A stretch of DNA of 64,000 nt from Tranquillimonas alkanivorans (GTDB lineage Bacteria; Pseudomonadota; Alphaproteobacteria; Rhodobacterales; Rhodobacteraceae), in contig NZ_FOXA01000009.1 in assembly GCF_900115595.1 (NCBI RefSeq), forward strand, positions 1 through 64,000, in the 5' to 3' direction. Of this stretch, positions 35,883-44,629 are shown in pieces; within the stretch, counting starts at the first letter, position 1, and each line of letters opens with the position of its first letter. The notes beneath the pieces are model-generated. The model was not told the DNA's origin, made no database searches, and was given only the letters and a program-made list of their open reading frames with translations. Position numbers and translations under genes: made by a program.

Positions 35883-37168
35883 TGGCGCTGCCGAAGGTCA
35901 AGGAAGACACCACCGAGGCGCGGCTGTCGTCGCTGTCGCTGCCCGAGGGTGGCGGCTGGGCGCGCGCTGCCCGCGAGGACGCGGTGCAGCGTCTGCGTAT
36001 CTCGGGCCTGCCGCATCGTCGCGACGAATACTGGAAGTACACCGACCCGAAGACGCTGACCCAGGCCGAGCCGCAGCCGGCGGCGCTGTTCGAGACCGGT
36101 GAGGCGTCGCTTTTCGACCGGCACGACCGGCTGAAGATCGTGTTCGTCGACGGCGTGTTCGACCCGGACCAGTCCGACGACCTGTCGCTGGAAGGGCTCG
36201 AGATCGAGCGTCTGGCCGAGGCTGCGGCCAAGGATATCCATTGGGTGCGCGACCATTACGGCGTGCTGGAATCCCGGGGCCAGACCCCGGTGGCCCGGCC
36301 GCTTGCGACGCTGAACACCGCCTTCGCCGAGGACGGCGTGGTGATCCGCGTGACGGGCAAGGTGTCGAAGCCTCTAAGCCTGATTTACGTCCACAATTCC
36401 GAGACCTCCGACGCGATGTTGCATCACGTCGTGAAGGTCGAGGAAGGGGCGGAGGTCACGGTGCTCGAAAACGGACCCGCCGCCGCGCGCTTCAACACGG
36501 TGATGGAAGTCGACGTGGCCAGGACCGGCGCGTTCCACCATGTCCGCGCGCAGGGACGTGATCACGAGCGGCGCGCCGCGACGCACATCTTTGCGCATCT
36601 GAGCGAAGAGAGCACCTTCAAGTCGTTCACCCTGTCGGTCAACGGCCAGCTCACCCGCAACGAGGTCGTGGTCGAGTTCAGCGGCGACGACGCGGTCGCC
36701 CACGTGGCCGGCGCCGCCGTGGGCGACGGCGACTTCCACCACGACGACACCGTGTTCATCACCCACGACGCCGAGCGCTGCGAAAGTCGGCAGGTGTTCA
36801 AAAAGGTGCTGCGCAACGGGGCCGTAGGCGTGTTCCAGGGCAAGATCCTGGTGAAGGAAGGCGCGCAGAAGACCGACGGCTACCAGATCAGCCAGTCGCT
36901 GCTGCTGGACGAGGACAGCCAGTTCCTCGCCAAGCCGGAACTCGAAATCTATGCCGACGACGTGGCCTGCTCGCACGGCTCGACCTCGGGCGCGATTGAC
37001 GAGACGGCGCTGTTCTACCTGCGCTCGCGAGGGGTGCCGGAGCAGGACGCGAAGGACCTCCTGGTGCTCGCCTTCCTGGCCGAGGCGATCGAGGAGATCG
37101 AGAACCGCGACGTTGCCGAGGACCTTGTGGAGCGGCTCGAGGGCTGGCTTTCGCGGCGCCGGGGCTGA
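35882..37168 (+). CDS. sufD: Fe-S assembly protein SufD
   Basis: SufD is the SufB paralogue and second scaffold subunit, 428 residues. It shows RRDEYWKYTDPKTL near residue 50, the parallel beta-helix core, and the C-terminal LEIYADDVACSHGSTSGAIDETALFYLRSRGV, which carries the conserved C and H used in cluster building. It ends in a helix with a basic tail. Translationally coupled to sufC. Confidence 0.96.
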   Translation: MALPKVKEDTTEARLSSLSLPEGGGWARAAREDAVQRLRISGLPHRRDEYWKYTDPKTLTQAEPQPAALFETGEASLFDRHDRLKIVFVDGVFDPDQSDDLSLEGLEIERLAEAAAKDIHWVRDHYGVLESRGQTPVARPLATLNTAFAEDGVVIRVTGKVSKPLSLIYVHNSETSDAMLHHVVKVEEGAEVTVLENGPAAARFNTVMEVDVARTGAFHHVRAQGRDHERRAATHIFAHLSEESTFKSFTLSVNGQLTRNEVVVEFSGDDAVAHVAGAAVGDGDFHHDDTVFITHDAERCESRQVFKKVLRNGAVGVFQGKILVKEGAQKTDGYQISQSLLLDEDSQFLAKPELEIYADDVACSHGSTSGAIDETALFYLRSRGVPEQDAKDLLVLAFLAEAIEEIENRDVAEDLVERLEGWLSRRRG

Positions 37169-37173
37169 CGCCC

Positions 37174-37671
37174 GTGGCGCTGACGACGGACATCGTGGCA
37201 AGCTACCGCGACCCCGCCGGCGTGCTCAGACGCCGGATGGGGCCGGACAAGCGCGAGGACCGCGCGCTGGTGACGCTGGTCGTGGCCTGCGGGCTCATCT
37301 TCGTGTCCCAGTGGCCGCGGCTCTCGCGGGAGGCATATTTCGAACCCTCCATCGGCTTCGATGCCCGCTTCGGCGGCGCCTTGCTGGGCTGGATCTTCAT
37401 CGCGCCGCTGCTGTTCTACGGCATGGCGGGGCTGTCGCACGCCGTCGCCCGCCTGTTTGGCGGGCGCGGCAGCTATTACGGCGCACGCATGGCGCTGTTC
37501 TGGGCGCTGCTGGCCGCGTCGCCCCTGTGGCTGCTCAACGGCCTGGTCGCCGGGCTCGTCGGCCCAGGCCCGGCCCTGAGCGCCGTGGGGCTGGTGGCGC
37601 TGGCGGCGTTCCTTGGTATATGGCTCGTGGGCCTGCGGGCCGTGGAAAAGGGGCAGGGGGTCGACGCGTGA
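37174..37671 (+). CDS. YIP1-like membrane protein 1 in the suf operon
   Basis: The 165-residue protein begins DIVASYRDPAGVLRRRMGP, a cytosolic DP motif typical of YIP1-family N-termini. Three to four membrane segments follow (~37-47, 67-90, 104-123, 137-155). The start is GTG 5 bases after sufD, and the end overlaps the next gene by GTGA. The membrane family is inferred from layout and function is unknown. Its persistent place inside a suf operon suggests a link to Fe-S supply or iron handling, but nothing in the sequence proves it. Confidence 0.65.
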   Translation: MALTTDIVASYRDPAGVLRRRMGPDKREDRALVTLVVACGLIFVSQWPRLSREAYFEPSIGFDARFGGALLGWIFIAPLLFYGMAGLSHAVARLFGGRGSYYGARMALFWALLAASPLWLLNGLVAGLVGPGPALSAVGLVALAAFLGIWLVGLRAVEKGQGVDA

Positions 37672-38270
37672 ACCTCACACTTTCGAACCTGATCCCCCAC
37701 GCGCTGTTCACCGTGCGCGACCCGCAGGAGGCCGCGCGCCGGCTCATGGCGCTCGACCTGCCGCGCGACGTGCTCTGGCAGCTTCTTTTCCTGGTGGTCG
37801 TCGTCTCGGTCCTGCTGGCCGAGGTGTCGAACGGGCTGCTGGCGCTGGCCACGGGCATGCCGAGCCAGGGTCTTTTCTTGTCACCCTTCGCCATGGGCGC
37901 GGTGCAGCTGACCCTGCTCATCCTCGCCGTTTTCGCCATTCATGGCGTCGGCCGCGCCATGGGCGGCGACGGGCGTTTCGAGGACGCGCTTCTGCTGACG
38001 GCCTGGCTTCAGTTCATCATGGCGTGCCTGCAGGTGCTGCAGGTGCTGGCGCTTCTGGTGCTGCCCGCCATCGCCTGGTTGATCGGCGTCGCGGGGCTGA
38101 TCCTTTTCATGTGGCTGCTGATGCATTTCGTGGCCGTCATCCACGGCTTCCGGTCGCTGGGCCGGGTGTTCGCCATGATCGTGGTGACGATGTTCGGCGC
38201 GGCGGTGGTCCTTTCCCTCCTGATGGCCCTGTTCGGGGTCCAGATACCCGAGGTGACGCAAAGTGTATGA
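37668..38270 (+). CDS. YIP1-like membrane protein 2 in the suf operon
   Basis: The 200-residue protein starts LFTVRDPQEAARRLMALDLPRDVLW with the same DP motif, then about five membrane helices. It includes the GxGRAMGGDGRFEDALLLTAWLQF loop that is characteristic of the YIP1 fold in bacteria. It overlaps the preceding gene (GTGA) and the sufS start by 8 bases. It probably forms a pair with its neighbour. Role unknown. Confidence 0.7.
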   Translation: MNLTLSNLIPHALFTVRDPQEAARRLMALDLPRDVLWQLLFLVVVVSVLLAEVSNGLLALATGMPSQGLFLSPFAMGAVQLTLLILAVFAIHGVGRAMGGDGRFEDALLLTAWLQFIMACLQVLQVLALLVLPAIAWLIGVAGLILFMWLLMHFVAVIHGFRSLGRVFAMIVVTMFGAAVVLSLLMALFGVQIPEVTQSV

Positions 38271-39483
38271 CGTGAACGCCGTGCGCCGCGACTTCCCGAT
38301 CCTGTCGCGCGAGGTCAACGGCAAGCCGCTGGTCTATCTCGACAACGGCGCCTCGGCGCAGAAGCCGCAGGTGGTGATCGACGCGATCACGCAGGCCTAC
38401 GCGATGGAATACTCCAACGTGCACCGTGGTTTGCACTATCTTTCGAACCTCGCGACCGAGCATTACGAGGCCGTTCGAGGCAAGATCGCGAGCTTCCTGC
38501 GCGCCCCGTCCGAGCGCGAGATCGTCATGACCTCGGGCACGACCGAGGGCATCAACCTCGTTGCCTATGGCTGGGCCATGCCGCGGATGGAGCCGGGGGA
38601 CGAGATCGTGCTGTCGGTGATGGAGCACCACGCCAACATCGTGCCCTGGCACTTCCTGCGGGAACGGCAGGGCGTGACGCTGAAATGGGTGGACAGCGAC
38701 GCCGACGGCGGGCTCGACCCGCAGGCGGTGATCGACGCGATCGGGCCGAAGACCAAGCTGGTCGCGATCACACACCTGTCAAACGTGCTGGGCACCAAGG
38801 TCGACGTGAAGGCGATCTGCCACGCCGCGCGCGAACGCGGCGTGCCGGTGCTGGTCGACGGCTCGCAGGCGGCGGTGCACCTGCCGGTGGACGTGGCCGA
38901 CATCGGCTGCGACTTCTACGCCGTCACGGGCCACAAGCTCTATGGCCCCAGCGGGTCGGGCGGCATCTTCATCCGGCAGGAGCGGATGGACGAGATGCGC
39001 CCCTTCCTCGGCGGCGGCGACATGATCCGCGAGGTCCACAAGGACACCGTCACCTGGACCGACCCGCCGATGAAGTTCGAGGCCGGCACGCCGGGCATCG
39101 TGCAGCAGATCGGCCTTGGCGTGGCGCTCGACTACATGCAGTCGCTGGGGATGGAGAACATCGCCGCGCACGAGGAGAGCCTGCGGGATTACGCGACCGA
39201 GCGTCTGTCGGGCCTCAACTGGCTGAACCTGCAGGGGACCGCGGCGGACAAGGCGGCGATTTTCTCGTTCACGCTCGAGGGGGCGGCGCACGCCCACGAC
39301 ATCTCGACCGTGCTCGACAAGAAGGGCGTGGCGGTGCGCGCCGGCCACCACTGTGCCGGGCCTCTGATGGACCATCTGGGCCTCACGGCGACCTGCCGGG
39401 CTTCCTTCGGGCTCTACAACACGCGAGAAGAGGTCGACGTGCTGGTGGATGCGCTGGAGCTGTGTCACGAGCTTTTCGCGTGA
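38263..39483 (+). CDS. sufS: Cysteine desulfurase SufS (class II)
   Basis: The 406-residue PLP enzyme supplies sulfur to SufBCD, usually with a SufE-type partner (not in this window). It has YLDNGASAQKP, the MEHHANIVPW motif, the PLP lysine in VTGHKLYGPSGSGG and the active-site cysteine in VRAGHHCAGPLMDHLG, the class II signature. The start is GTG, overlapping the upstream membrane-protein gene. As the last gene, it gives the operon two desulfurases of different class. A copy of the dispersed hairpin repeat follows. Confidence 0.95.
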   Translation: MYDVNAVRRDFPILSREVNGKPLVYLDNGASAQKPQVVIDAITQAYAMEYSNVHRGLHYLSNLATEHYEAVRGKIASFLRAPSEREIVMTSGTTEGINLVAYGWAMPRMEPGDEIVLSVMEHHANIVPWHFLRERQGVTLKWVDSDADGGLDPQAVIDAIGPKTKLVAITHLSNVLGTKVDVKAICHAARERGVPVLVDGSQAAVHLPVDVADIGCDFYAVTGHKLYGPSGSGGIFIRQERMDEMRPFLGGGDMIREVHKDTVTWTDPPMKFEAGTPGIVQQIGLGVALDYMQSLGMENIAAHEESLRDYATERLSGLNWLNLQGTAADKAAIFSFTLEGAAHAHDISTVLDKKGVAVRAGHHCAGPLMDHLGLTATCRASFGLYNTREEVDVLVDALELCHELFA

Positions 39484-39543
39484 GGCTTGCGCTCGGCTGA
39501 TGAGCGCCGGTGGCGCACGCCCTTTCGTGCGCCCTGCGGGCGG

Positions 39544-39588
39544 CCGGGGCTCTGCCCCGGACCCCGGGATATTTCCGGACCGAAGATG
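39544..39588 (+). repeat. Dispersed hairpin repeat, copy C
   Basis: The third copy follows sufS: hairpin CCGGGGCTCTGCCCCGG, then ACCCCGGGATATTT and GACCGAAGATG. It has the same strand and order of parts as the copies after prfB and iscR, and it precedes the tRNA-Arg gene. Confidence 0.75.
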
Positions 39589-39639
39589 GGGCAGATCCCG
39601 GTTGCGGCGTCCGGACCGCACGGTTATAGAGCGCGGCAG

Positions 39640-39716
<77 letters not shown>

Positions 39717-39764
39717 ATAAAATAACGAGCTTGGCCCGCCACTCAAGCAGCACCGAAATCCCTC

Positions 39765-39786
39765 CGCACAGATATCCGCACAGAAA
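39765..39786. repeat. Candidate integrase arm-type sites, left end
   Basis: Two direct copies, CGCACAGATA (39765-39774) and CGCACAGAAA (39777-39786), lie about 50 bp inside the tRNA end of the island. The same words occur in the same orientation just inside the right end. Confidence 0.5.
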
Positions 39787-39847
39787 TGGCGTTGGGTGGT
39801 AGGTTTCTGGGCGGGCTGATGGTCTCGCGAATCGTATCGGTCTCGCG

Positions 39848-40234
39848 TCAAATCCCGATCTCGATCGACCCGGCTGTCAGCGTGGAATGCGGATCTCCTC
39901 TGGGGATCGCGGTCTCCAGAATGTCGAAGCTGCGACCGCCGTCGTCACAGTCGTCGTACGTGCCCACGATCTCATCGGCTCGGGCCCAGTCGCTCCACTG
40001 GGCCCGCGAGTCTTGCGAGACCATGCCCTGTGCCGAGGCAGAGTATCGAACGGCTGGCTGAAGGTGCTCGAGGATGGAAGTCTCCTGCGGTGCGGTCGCG
40101 CTGCCGAGCCGTAGATTTTCCCGATGAGATCGTCGATGAAGGACAGTAGAGCCTCGCTCCTGCCGGGCAGGAAAAGCGGGAAAAGCCGCCGAGATCGGCC
40201 GGGGACAGGCATACCCCGACATAGAGAATTTCAC
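39848..40234 (-). CDS. Hypothetical frame in the left arm of the island
   Basis: An open minus-strand frame of 128 codons begins inside a dispersed 58-bp repeat and ends with a plausible acidic stretch (VGTYDDCDDGGRSFDILETAIP, shortened here). There is no clear ribosome site, the N-terminal third is repeat-derived, and the middle is unlike a folded protein. It may be the tail of a truncated gene. This 560-bp stretch between the tRNA and the LacI gene holds nothing else I can support apart from the repeats listed. Confidence 0.25.
   Translation of the reverse strand: MKFSMSGYACPRPISAAFPAFPARQERGSTVLHRRSHRENLRLGSATAPQETSILEHLQPAVRYSASAQGMVSQDSRAQWSDWARADEIVGTYDDCDDGGRSFDILETAIPRGDPHSTLTAGSIEIGI
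40176..40233 (+). repeat. 58-bp repeat, copy 1 (left of sugar operon)
   Basis: About 48 of 58 bases match 47021-47078 in the same orientation. The best-kept part is GATCGGCCGGGGACAG, then CCCGACATAGAG in this copy. The two copies bracket the LacI-transporter-kinase operon. Confidence 0.7.
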
Positions 40235-40276
40235 AGGCGCGAGCTTGCTGGCGTGGAGAGGCTCGGAAACGGATCT

Positions 40277-41299
40277 TCAGCTCGCGCCGTCGCCGTCAGT
40301 TTCGCCCGGGTGGCAGAGGATGCAGGGCACCCTTACTTCCTCCCGATCGTCGAGCGGCGTGTCCAGGCGGTCGAAGATGGCTGAAACCATCGCCGAGACG
40401 TCCTGGCGGACCATTCCGACGTTGTCTTCCAGCAGGGCGGCGAAGGGGTCCCAGTCGAAGCAGCCGAACAAGGTCCGACGCTTGTTCGCGCGCAGCCACC
40501 TGACGACCCCCTCGAGCGAAATTGTGGAGTTGACGAAAAGCGCGCCCGGCAGCTCGAAGTCAAGGTCGTCGAGCGCCTTCCGTGCCTTTTCCGAGGCGTA
40601 GCCGCAGGTCAGCACGTGGCTGTCGGGCAGTTCGATCCCTCGCTCCGCGTGTTCGTCGCGGAAGCCCCGGATGCGCGCGCCGGTATTGTGGTCGGCGGCG
40701 CGGCCGCCCACGAACAGCAGCGGGCCGTTGTCGGTGCCGACACGGTCGAGGATGAGCGCGGTCAGCTCGCGCGCGCCGGCGTAGTTGTCGGAGATGACGG
40801 AGGGCGCCTCTCGCCCCGGCAGGTCGAGGTTCAGCGTGCGCACCCCCGCCGCGGCGCAGGTCCGCGCGATGCGGTCAGGATCCGTGGCGCCGGTGGCAAT
40901 GACATGCTCGACGCGATAGCCGATCATCTCGCGCGCCGCCTCGACCTCAAGGTCCGGATCGCGCTCGGTGCAGGTGATGATGGGGAACAGGCCGCGCTGG
41001 CGCGCGCGGGCCTCGAACTGCTCGGCGATCGCCCCAAAGTAGCGGTTGTCGTATTTCGGCATGATCATACCGATCACGTTCGACCGCTCCCGGCGCAGCG
41101 CGCTGGCCTGAAGGTTGCGCGCGTAGCCCTCGCGTTCGGCTATCTCGATCACCCGTTCGGCAGTCGCCTTCGCGATGCGCCGTTTCTTCCAGCTCCCGTT
41201 GAGGATCGCACTGACGGCGCTCGGCGACGCGCTCGACAACTGCGCAATGTCGTAGATCGTCGTCCGGCGGTTCTCGGCGTTTCTGTTCGTGCCCGTCAC
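40277..41299 (-). CDS. LacI-family transcriptional regulator of the sugar/polyol operon
   Basis: The 340-residue regulator has an N-terminal LacI HTH (TIYDIAQLSSASPSAVSAILNG, then KRRIAKATAERV) and a periplasmic-binding-type effector domain starting NVIGMIMPKYDNRYFG. I chose the GTG at 41299 because GGAGG sits just upstream; an ATG at 41338 would lie beyond the first operator. It is divergent from the transporter genes, with three ATCGAT-centred sites between them, so it probably represses both directions until a sugar, polyol or metabolite binds. Confidence 0.9.
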   Translation of the reverse strand: MTGTNRNAENRRTTIYDIAQLSSASPSAVSAILNGSWKKRRIAKATAERVIEIAEREGYARNLQASALRRERSNVIGMIMPKYDNRYFGAIAEQFEARARQRGLFPIITCTERDPDLEVEAAREMIGYRVEHVIATGATDPDRIARTCAAAGVRTLNLDLPGREAPSVISDNYAGARELTALILDRVGTDNGPLLFVGGRAADHNTGARIRGFRDEHAERGIELPDSHVLTCGYASEKARKALDDLDFELPGALFVNSTISLEGVVRWLRANKRRTLFGCFDWDPFAALLEDNVGMVRQDVSAMVSAIFDRLDTPLDDREEVRVPCILCHPGETDGDGAS

Positions 41300-41314
41300 A
41301 CGGTCCTCCCGCCT

Positions 41315-41399
41315 GCTATATCGATTGAGCATTGACATGTATCACGATTCGCCGCAACGTGCTACATCGATTGTGCACCCGATGTGCAATCGATATAGC
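41315..41399. promoter_or_regulatory. Three probable LacI operators between regulator and transporter
   Basis: Sites are GCTATATCGATTGAGCA (41315-41331), GCTACATCGATTGTGCA (41361-41377) and, inverted, TGTGCAATCGATATAGC (41383-41399). The shared form is GCTAYATCGATTGNNCA with the CG-centred ATCGAT core typical of LacI operators. The second and third face each other across 5 bases. Confidence 0.75.
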
Positions 41400-41434
41400 G
41401 GTGGAGGAGCCGCAAGTTTCGGAGGAGGACACTC

Positions 41435-42484
41435 ATGACACGCAGAACACGTGCGCTTGCCGTCACGACGGCGCTTTCCGCAGGGCTTCTGGCCGGATCG
41501 GCGACCGCCCAGCAGGCCACCGTCGGTTTCCTGATGCCCGACCAGGCCTCGACCCGCTACGAGGAGCGGGATTATCCCGGCTTCCGCGACGCGATGGCCG
41601 AACTTTGCGCCGATTGCGAGGTCGTCTACCAGAACGCCAACGCCGACGCGCAGCTTCAGCAGCAGCAGTTCAACTCGCTGATCGCGCAGGGCGCTTCGGT
41701 GATCGTGCTCGACCCGGTGGACAGCTCCGCCGCGGCGTCGCTGGTGAACCAGGCGCGGGCGCAGGACGTGAAGGTGATCGCATATGACCGTCCGATCCCG
41801 GACGTGCCGGCGGATTTCTACGTCTCGTTCGACAATGTCGGCATCGGCCGTGCCATCGCGCAGTCGCTGGTCGATCATCTGCAAGCCAAGGGGGTCCCCG
41901 AGGGCGCGGGCGTGTTGCAGGTCAACGGCTCGCCCACTGACGCGGCCGCCGGACTGATCCGCGACGGCATCGACGAGGCGCTCGACGGATCGGTCTACGA
42001 GACGCTCGCGGAGTTCGACACGCCGAACTGGGCGCCGCCCGAGGCGCAGAAATGGGTCGCGGGCCAAATCCAGCGCTTCGGCGAGGACATCGAGGGCGTC
42101 GTGGCCGCGAATGACGGCACCGCCGGCGGCACCATTGCGGCCTTCAGCGCGGCGGGCGTCGAGCCGATCCCGCCGGTGACCGGGAATGACGCGACTATCG
42201 CGGCGCTTCAGCGCATCATCGCCGGCACGCAGTACAACACCATCTCGAAGCCTTCGGAGATCGTGGCCGAGGCCGCGGCTGACGTCGCCTATACCTTCAT
42301 CAACGGCGAGACGCCCGAGGCCGAGACCACGCTGTACGAGACGCCTTCGCAGCTTTTCGTGCCCGAGGTCGTGACCCGCGAGAACATCAAGGAAGTGATC
42401 TTCGACGGGGGCATCAATGCCGCTGACGAGGTTTGTACCGAAGAGTTCGTCGCGGGCTGCCGCGAACTCGGCATCGTCGAGTAA
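41435..42484 (+). CDS. Sugar/polyol ABC transporter substrate-binding protein (XylF/CUT2 type)
   Basis: The 349-residue periplasmic binding protein has a signal peptide (residues ~1-26, ending ATA-QQ) and a type I fold: VGFLMPDQASTRYEERDYPGF, then DAQLQQQQFNSLIAQGASVIVLDPVD, VIAYDRPI and ANDGTAGGTIAAF. These match xylose-type binding proteins of the CUT2 subfamily. A cysteine pair near the C-terminus (VCTEEFVAGC) may form a disulfide. A strong GGAGGAGG site precedes the ATG. First gene of the operon controlled by the LacI sites. Confidence 0.92.
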   Translation: MTRRTRALAVTTALSAGLLAGSATAQQATVGFLMPDQASTRYEERDYPGFRDAMAELCADCEVVYQNANADAQLQQQQFNSLIAQGASVIVLDPVDSSAAASLVNQARAQDVKVIAYDRPIPDVPADFYVSFDNVGIGRAIAQSLVDHLQAKGVPEGAGVLQVNGSPTDAAAGLIRDGIDEALDGSVYETLAEFDTPNWAPPEAQKWVAGQIQRFGEDIEGVVAANDGTAGGTIAAFSAAGVEPIPPVTGNDATIAALQRIIAGTQYNTISKPSEIVAEAAADVAYTFINGETPEAETTLYETPSQLFVPEVVTRENIKEVIFDGGINAADEVCTEEFVAGCRELGIVE

Positions 42485-42567
42485 CCTTGCAGCGCACCGG
42501 TCCGCCGCCCCCGATATGCGGCGCCGGACCGGGAAACGTCCGCATGGGGCAGGGGAGGATGAGAGAC

Positions 42568-43377
42568 ATGACTGCCGCAGATGACGCGACTCCGATCCTC
42601 AGGCTGAGGGGCGTGACCAAGAGGTTCGGCGCGGTGACGGCGCTGGACAGCATCGACCTGGACGTGCACCGCGGCGAGGTCGTGGCGCTGGTCGGCGACA
42701 ACGGCGCGGGCAAATCGACGCTCGTGAAGATCCTGTCGGGCGTCCACGCGAAGACCGAGGGCTCGATCGAGTTCATGGGCGAGGAGGTGCAGATCGACAC
42801 GCCGAGCCGTGCCATCGAACTGGGCATCTCGACCGTCTTCCAAGACCTCGCGCTGTGCGAGAACCTGGACGTGGTCGCGAACCTGTTCCTCGGGCAGGAG
42901 GTCAACCCCTGGCGGCTGAACGAGATCGAGATGGAGGTGCGGGCCTGGAAGCTTCTCGGTGAGCTGGCAGCGCGCATCCCGTCGGTCCGCGAGCCGATCG
43001 CCTCCCTGTCCGGCGGACAGCGGCAGACGGTGGCGATCTGCCGGTCGTTGCTGCTGGAGCCCGAGATCATCATGCTGGACGAACCGACCGCCGCGCTCGG
43101 CGTGGCGCAGACGGCCGAGGTGCTGAACCTCGTCGAGCGGGTGCGTGACCGCGGGCACGGGGTGATCCTGATTTCTCACAACATGGACGACGTGCGGGCG
43201 GTGGCCGACCGGATCGTGGTGCTCAGGCTGGGCCGCAACAACGGAACCTTCGGGCCCGAGGCCACCCACGAGGAACTGGTCGCGGCGATCACCGGCGGTG
43301 CGGACAACTCGGTCTCGCGCCGTGCAAGAAAGTCCGAGGCCGTACCGGCCAGCGCCGAGGGAGGAGAGGGCGCATGA
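42568..43377 (+). CDS. Sugar ABC transporter ATPase, single-domain CUT2 type
   Basis: The ~269-residue ATPase has Walker A GDNGAGKST, a Q-loop in STVFQDLALCENL, the signature LSGGQRQTVAICRSLL, Walker B IIMLDEPTAALG and H-loop ISHNMDDV. Unlike XylG/RbsA, which carry two ATPase domains, it has one, as in the FrcA-like group, so a homodimer is expected. The ATG at 42568 lies 9 bases after GGGGAGG. An ATG 9 bases earlier is possible. Overlaps the permease gene by ATGA. Confidence 0.92.
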   Translation: MTAADDATPILRLRGVTKRFGAVTALDSIDLDVHRGEVVALVGDNGAGKSTLVKILSGVHAKTEGSIEFMGEEVQIDTPSRAIELGISTVFQDLALCENLDVVANLFLGQEVNPWRLNEIEMEVRAWKLLGELAARIPSVREPIASLSGGQRQTVAICRSLLLEPEIIMLDEPTAALGVAQTAEVLNLVERVRDRGHGVILISHNMDDVRAVADRIVVLRLGRNNGTFGPEATHEELVAAITGGADNSVSRRARKSEAVPASAEGGEGA

Positions 43378-44609
43378 GCGACATCCAGAAATTCGACCGC
43401 GCGGACACCCGCGTGCGGGCCGACGAGGGCCTCGGCGGCGCCGTCCGCGGCTTCGTGGACCGGATGCGATCCGGCGATCTGGGCGTGCTGCCCGTGCTGC
43501 TGGGCCTGATCCTGATCGCGATCGTGTTCAGTTCGCTGAATCCGGTCTTCATGCGGCCCGCGAACCTGACCAACCTGCTGTTCGACGCCGCCGCCGTTGG
43601 GCTGATCTCGCTCGGGGTGGTCTTCGTTCTGCTGCTGGGAGAGATCGACCTGTCGATCGGGTCGATGTCGGGCGTCGCCTCGGCGATCCTGGGGGTTCTT
43701 TGGGTCAATGCCGGGGTGCCGTGGCCGCTGGCCCTTCTGGCCGCGCTGGCGGCGGGGGCGGTGACCGGCTTCGTCTATGCCTCGCTGCTCAACAGGTTCG
43801 GGATGCCGAGCTTCGTCTCGACGCTGGCGGGCTTGCTCGCGCTGTTGGGACTGCAACTCTATCTTCTGGGCAACAGCGGCTCGATCAACCTGCCGTTCCA
43901 GTCCTTCCCGATCCGGTTCGGGCAGACGATGGTGATGCCCGGATGGCTGTCCTACCTGCTTGCGGTGATACCGGGCGCTGCGATCTTTGCTTTCGGGCTC
44001 CAGACCCGGACGCTTCGGGCGCAGGCAAACCTGTCGGTGCCGTCGATGAGCGTGCTGATCGTCAAGGCCGCGGGCCTAAACGCCATCATCCTGCTGGCCG
44101 TCTGGTACCTGAACCAGGGACGCGGCGTGCCGGCCATGTTCGTGTTCTTTGTGGTGATCGTCACGGGCATGGAGTACGTGCTGACCCGCACCCAGTTCGG
44201 CCGCTCGATCCTGGCCGTGGGTGGTAACCGCGAAGCGGCGCGCCGCGCGGGCATCAACGTCAAGCACATCCGCATCTACTGCTTCATGATGTGTTCGGCG
44301 TTCGCCGCCTTCGGCGGGGTGCTGGCGGCCTCGCGCCTCGCCTCGGCAAGCAGGCAAGCCGGCACCGGCGACGTTAACCTCAACGCCATCGCCGCGGCGG
44401 TGATCGGCGGCACCTCGCTCTTCGGCGGGCGGGGCTCGGCCTGGTCGGCGCTTCTGGGGGTGCTGGTGATCCAGGCGATCTCGAACGGGCTTACGCTGCT
44501 CAATCTCAGCTCGTCGCTGCGATACATGATCCTTGGCGCGGTGCTCGCGATCGCGGTCATCGTCGACAGCCTTGCGCGGCAATCCCGCGCCAGCCATGGC
44601 CGCGCCTGA
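43374..44609 (+). CDS. Sugar ABC transporter permease (XylH/CUT2 type)
   Basis: The 411-residue protein has about ten membrane helices. It shows [25 protein letters not shown], the CUT2 signature ahead of the coupling region, [21 protein letters not shown], the conserved EAA-like loop, and [13 protein letters not shown] near the C-terminus. The long soluble N-terminus (~45 residues) is usual for XylH-like permeases. Coupled to the ATPase gene. Confidence 0.93.
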   Translation: MSDIQKFDRADTRVRADEGLGGAVRGFVDRMRSGDLGVLPVLLGLILIAIVFSSLNPVFMRPANLTNLLFDAAAVGLISLGVVFVLLLGEIDLSIGSMSGVASAILGVLWVNAGVPWPLALLAALAAGAVTGFVYASLLNRFGMPSFVSTLAGLLALLGLQLYLLGNSGSINLPFQSFPIRFGQTMVMPGWLSYLLAVIPGAAIFAFGLQTRTLRAQANLSVPSMSVLIVKAAGLNAIILLAVWYLNQGRGVPAMFVFFVVIVTGMEYVLTRTQFGRSILAVGGNREAARRAGINVKHIRIYCFMMCSAFAAFGGVLAASRLASASRQAGTGDVNLNAIAAAVIGGTSLFGGRGSAWSALLGVLVIQAISNGLTLLNLSSSLRYMILGAVLAIAVIVDSLARQSRASHGRA

Positions 44610-44629
44610 CCTGCGAGGGGAGAAAGACG

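Noticed and set aside
39786-40061. Plus-strand small gene in the island's left arm
   Set aside because: No ribosome site, no protein-like pattern, and overlap with the candidate arm sites and an opposing frame.
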